Shown piece by piece: positions 32,839-35,231 of a stretch of 35,231 nt of DNA (positions are counted from its first letter, which is position 1; each line of letters begins with the position of its first letter). The DNA comes from Acidobacteriota bacterium. Its GTDB lineage: Bacteria > Acidobacteriota > Holophagae > Acanthopleuribacterales > Acanthopleuribacteraceae. The notes under the pieces were generated by a model. That model saw nothing but the letters and a program-made list of their open reading frames with translations. It was not told the DNA's origin and did no database searches. The stretch is from positions 1-35,231 of the forward strand of contig JASJCB010000158.1 in assembly GCA_030066195.1 (NCBI GenBank). Reading direction: 5' to 3'. The position numbers and the translations under genes are program-made.

Positions 32839-33078
32839 GCGCTCGAACCATCAATGTCGGACATAAGTCTTCGAGGAAACACCGGCAACCGTGCGCCAGG
32901 GACAAACCCCGAACGGCGGTAACGGTCAACTTCTTGAATTTGATGCCCCAAAAGGTATTCATCAGCCGGGTGTCCGTCATTCGATTGTTCCCGGGAAGAC
33001 ATGAGAATCCCGCGTCAGATCTTCGATTCTTACCGGGAAGAATCGAGTATTGAAAACCGGTCCCTTATACCCCAGGAT
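32839..33078. other. Intergenic region with repeat and hairpin, no clear gene
   Basis: A 60-codon minus-strand frame (32798-32980) has reasonable composition (MNTFWGIKFKKL, then LAHGCRCFLEDLCPTLMV) but no ribosome binding site, and it runs through the terminator at 32809-32838, so I do not call it. TTCGATTCTT/AAGAATCGAG (33022-33046) is an inverted repeat with a 6-nt loop after the stop of the minus-strand gene. It lacks a T-run. Confidence 0.4.
32981..33042 (+). repeat. Dispersed intergenic repeat, copy 2
   Basis: Versions of the 18-mer TCGATTCTTCCCGGGAAG start at 32981 and 33023, 42 bp apart, matching the pair at 16639 and 16681 in sequence and spacing. Confidence 0.55.
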
Positions 33079-35231
33079 TTATTTGATGACCGCTGGTTTG
33101 GGCCAAATCAACTCGCTGATTTCCGGCAGCGAGGTTTCCAGAATCACCTGCTTTTCCGCGATCAGCGGATACGGATCGCTGAACAGTTGTTCTACCCAGT
33201 CACCCGGATCACCATCGGCCGCGTAGAGGCCGATCCAGGTATCACTGCCCGACTGTCGGGCCGCGTGCATGGCAAGATCGGCAATTTGCAGGGTGGGCTC
33301 CCAACTGAGCGCCCGGGGAACAACCGCGCTGAAGGGGTAGCAGGTAAAACCAACGGAGCAGTGCAGTATCATCTCATCGCCGTCGGCCAACTGGAAAGTA
33401 TGGTTGCCGATCTCCTCGTGGAGTCGTTCGGCCATTTTGGCGAGCCCGGCGACCTCGGTTCGCCTGGTCAGGATCAGGAACTCGGCCCCGCCCCAGCGCA
33501 CCAACCAATCGGAGTCGCGGCAAACTTTTTCCAGCAGGCGGCTGAATTGGATAAGAATCTGGTCGTCATTTTGGTAGCTGTGCCGATCGCTCAGTTCCAT
33601 GAAGAAATCCAAGCTGATCATGAAGATCCCCAGAAAGGCATCGCTTGGAGGAGTAACCAGGTTTTCCCCCGCTTTGCGATAGAGGCGGTTGAGTGCCGAA
33701 ATTTCCTTTTCGATGGATTGGAACAGGAAGCGCCGGTTGCCCAGTCCGGTCAAGGGATCGCTGAGGCTGGCCATTTTCAATTCCTCATAGGCATGGGCCA
33801 ACTCGCTGTTCTTTTCGGCCAGTTCCGCGTTGCGTAGATCCAATTCGATGGTGCGGTCGGCAATGCGTCGTTCCAACTCGCGGTTGTTGATGGCCAGGCT
33901 GCGTTGGGTCAAGGCCACGTAAAAAGCGGCCAATAAGAACAGCGCCGCATAGAGCACATAGGCGGTTCCCGAACGGAACCAGGGAGACGGCACCGTTACC
34001 TGAAGCAATTCCTTGGGGTCGGACCAGTAGCCGTCGTTATTGGCCGCTTTCAAGTGAAAGACATATCGGCCGGGGTCCAGGTTGGTGTAGGTGGCGGAAC
34101 GTTGTCCTCCGACATACTGGAAGTCCGTATCGAAACCTTCCAATTTGACGGCATAGCGATTCTTTGACGGCTGGATGAAGTTAAGCGCGGCATAATCCAC
34201 GGTAAACGAGCGATCTTCCGGTCCCAGGTCCAAGGTTTCAGTTCTCCAAATCGGAGTTTCGGTAAGGAAGACCTGGGTGTTCTTGCGCAGACCGGCCAGC
34301 ACCAGGGGGGGCCGGTATTCATTCTGCAAAAAACGACCGGGCAGAAAAGAGACCATACCGGCGACGCTGCCGAAAAACAACAGCCCGCTTTCATCGGCAA
34401 AAGAAGCGCCCATGTTGAACTCGTTACTGGGCAGGCCGTCGGCGTGGTTATAGGTGCGCACGGGACCGGTTTCGGTATCGAAGCGCGTGATGCCCGCATT
34501 GGAACTGAGCCACAGGTCCCCTCGCATATCTTCGAGAATGCCGTAAATCACCAGATTGGGCATGCCGTCCCGCAAGGTGAAGTGGCGAAACCTGCCGGTA
34601 TTGATGTCGAACCGACTCAACCCGCCTCCATAGGTTCCCACCCATAGGGTGCCGTCGGCTTGTTGATGCAGTGAGGAGATTTTGGGATGAACGGGTCCGT
34701 CGGGCCCCTTGTCGGCGGACCAGACGGTAAAACCGGCTTCAATATCATCGGTGGCAACCGCGGCCAAACTGCCGCCCATACTGCCGATCCACAATCTGTC
34801 ACCCCGGCCTTTCAGCAATACACCGATAAAGGGGTGGGGAAGAACCTCGCCGGGGCCACCGTTGAAAAAGCGCGAGCCGCCGTCCTTATCGAGGCGCACC
34901 AGACCGCCGGGCGCGCCCAGCCAAATATGGCCGCCGACATCCTCGGTCATAGCGCGGATATAGGTTTCCGAGGGGTCCATTTCCGGCGGCATCGAGTTTC
35001 GTCGGCTCATGAATCGTCCGGTTTCCCGTTGCCAGATCGCCGGCCCCCGAGCCGTGCCGATCCAGATATCTCCACGGCTGTCCTCCATCAGGCTCCAGAT
35101 GTGGCCGTTGATACCTGTTTCCTCTTCCTTGTCCTTGAGCAGGTTTCGTCGCGGTGTGGTCATGTCCGGCTCGAAGTAGTTAAGACCGTCGGCGGTGCCC
35201 ACCCACAAGATATTACGGCTGTCGCGAAGAA
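33079..35231 (-). CDS. Two-component-type sensor: Reg_prop propeller, Y_Y_Y domain and degenerate GGDEF domain (5' end outside window)
   Basis: The frame is open to the window edge, so the start and the first propeller blades are missing; a TTG at 35208 is not a believable start because the upstream codons read RDSRNILWVGTADGL, a blade motif. Several Reg_prop blades (LWVGTYGGGLSRFD, LWLSSNAGITRFD) come first, then a Y_Y_Y domain, a transmembrane helix (genomic about 33975-33910), a coiled coil and a GGDEF domain beginning DPLTGLGNRR. The periplasmic propeller should sense a ligand and the cytoplasmic domain would make c-di-GMP. The signature is GGAEF rather than GGDEF/GGEEF, and the substrate motif reads LSDRHSYQNDD. 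The RxxD inhibitory site (RDSD) is kept five residues upstream. It is likely a c-di-GMP-binding or regulatory relic rather than a cyclase. Confidence 0.85.
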   Translation of the reverse strand, partial: LRDSRNILWVGTADGLNYFEPDMTTPRRNLLKDKEEETGINGHIWSLMEDSRGDIWIGTARGPAIWQRETGRFMSRRNSMPPEMDPSETYIRAMTEDVGGHIWLGAPGGLVRLDKDGGSRFFNGGPGEVLPHPFIGVLLKGRGDRLWIGSMGGSLAAVATDDIEAGFTVWSADKGPDGPVHPKISSLHQQADGTLWVGTYGGGLSRFDINTGRFRHFTLRDGMPNLVIYGILEDMRGDLWLSSNAGITRFDTETGPVRTYNHADGLPSNEFNMGASFADESGLLFFGSVAGMVSFLPGRFLQNEYRPPLVLAGLRKNTQVFLTETPIWRTETLDLGPEDRSFTVDYAALNFIQPSKNRYAVKLEGFDTDFQYVGGQRSATYTNLDPGRYVFHLKAANNDGYWSDPKELLQVTVPSPWFRSGTAYVLYAALFLLAAFYVALTQRSLAINNRELERRIADRTIELDLRNAELAEKNSELAHAYEELKMASLSDPLTGLGNRRFLFQSIEKEISALNRLYRKAGENLVTPPSDAFLGIFMISLDFFMELSDRHSYQNDDQILIQFSRLLEKVCRDSDWLVRWGGAEFLILTRRTEVAGLAKMAERLHEEIGNHTFQLADGDEMILHCSVGFTCYPFSAVVPRALSWEPTLQIADLAMHAARQSGSDTWIGLYAADGDPGDWVEQLFSDPYPLIAEKQVILETSLPEISELIWPKPAVIK

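Noticed and set aside
32798..32980. 60-codon minus-strand frame with protein-like start
   Set aside because: It reads through a strong bidirectional terminator and has no ribosome binding site.
33001..33837. 278-codon plus-strand frame opposite the GGDEF gene
   Set aside because: It is an antisense shadow of a well-supported domain on the minus strand.

Overview
The window is moderately GC-rich bacterial DNA. Several features suggest an Acidobacteriota-type genome, possibly near Acanthopleuribacter or other Holophagae: a large TonB-dependent receptor with an N-terminal carboxypeptidase-regulatory-like domain, a BlaI/M56-peptidase pair, a DUF885 protein, Reg_prop-type signalling, an extracellular giant made of ASH/Fn3-like repeats, and many secreted proteins with clear signal peptides. 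This placement is inferred from gene content; there is no rRNA or marker gene here.

Layout. 1-630: the tail of an unknown gene, then a compact unit with a good sigma-54 -24/-12 promoter and a strong intrinsic terminator (candidate small RNA), then a near-consensus sigma-70 promoter bracketed by two matching operators. 636-4105: a blaI-like repressor and a blaR1-like M56 membrane metallopeptidase whose sensor domain is a long HEAT array. 4445-7032: an acidic amino acid/dicarboxylate symporter translationally coupled to a degenerate SGNH-like/TPR protein. 7104-7665 (minus): a Phd/YefM-RelE/ParE toxin-antitoxin pair. 7832-12816: a secreted DUF885 metallopeptidase-like protein and an Oar-like TonB-dependent receptor. 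13155-15826: a small outer-membrane beta-barrel protein divergent from a REC-PAS-histidine kinase. 15827-17700: about 1.9 kb without a convincing protein gene, holding a candidate promoter-to-terminator RNA unit and several small repeats. 17714-27043 (minus): a 3109-residue secreted protein with NBR1-like, CBM-like, ASH/HYDIN-like and ten Fn3-like domains, part of which is tandemly duplicated with an exact 663-bp period. 27350-32777: a duplicated-motif membrane protein, a DUF3775-like protein, an Nramp-related transporter lacking the usual metal motifs, an apparently autoregulated MerR/GyrI-like regulator, and a secreted protein of eight 28-29-residue repeats. 33079 to the window end (minus): a Reg_prop-Y_Y_Y-GGDEF signalling protein with a degenerate GGAEF site, cut by the window edge.

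Themes. The window is rich in envelope sensing and surface proteins, many built from tandem repeats (HEAT, Fn3-like, the 28-residue repeats). The most coherent candidate system is the BlaI-like repressor, its double operator and the M56-HEAT protease: a proteolytic signalling switch in which the antibiotic-binding sensor of classical BlaR1 is replaced by a predicted periplasmic HEAT scaffold carrying a His/Cys-rich loop. No CRISPR array, tRNA, rRNA, intact insertion sequence or prophage was seen.
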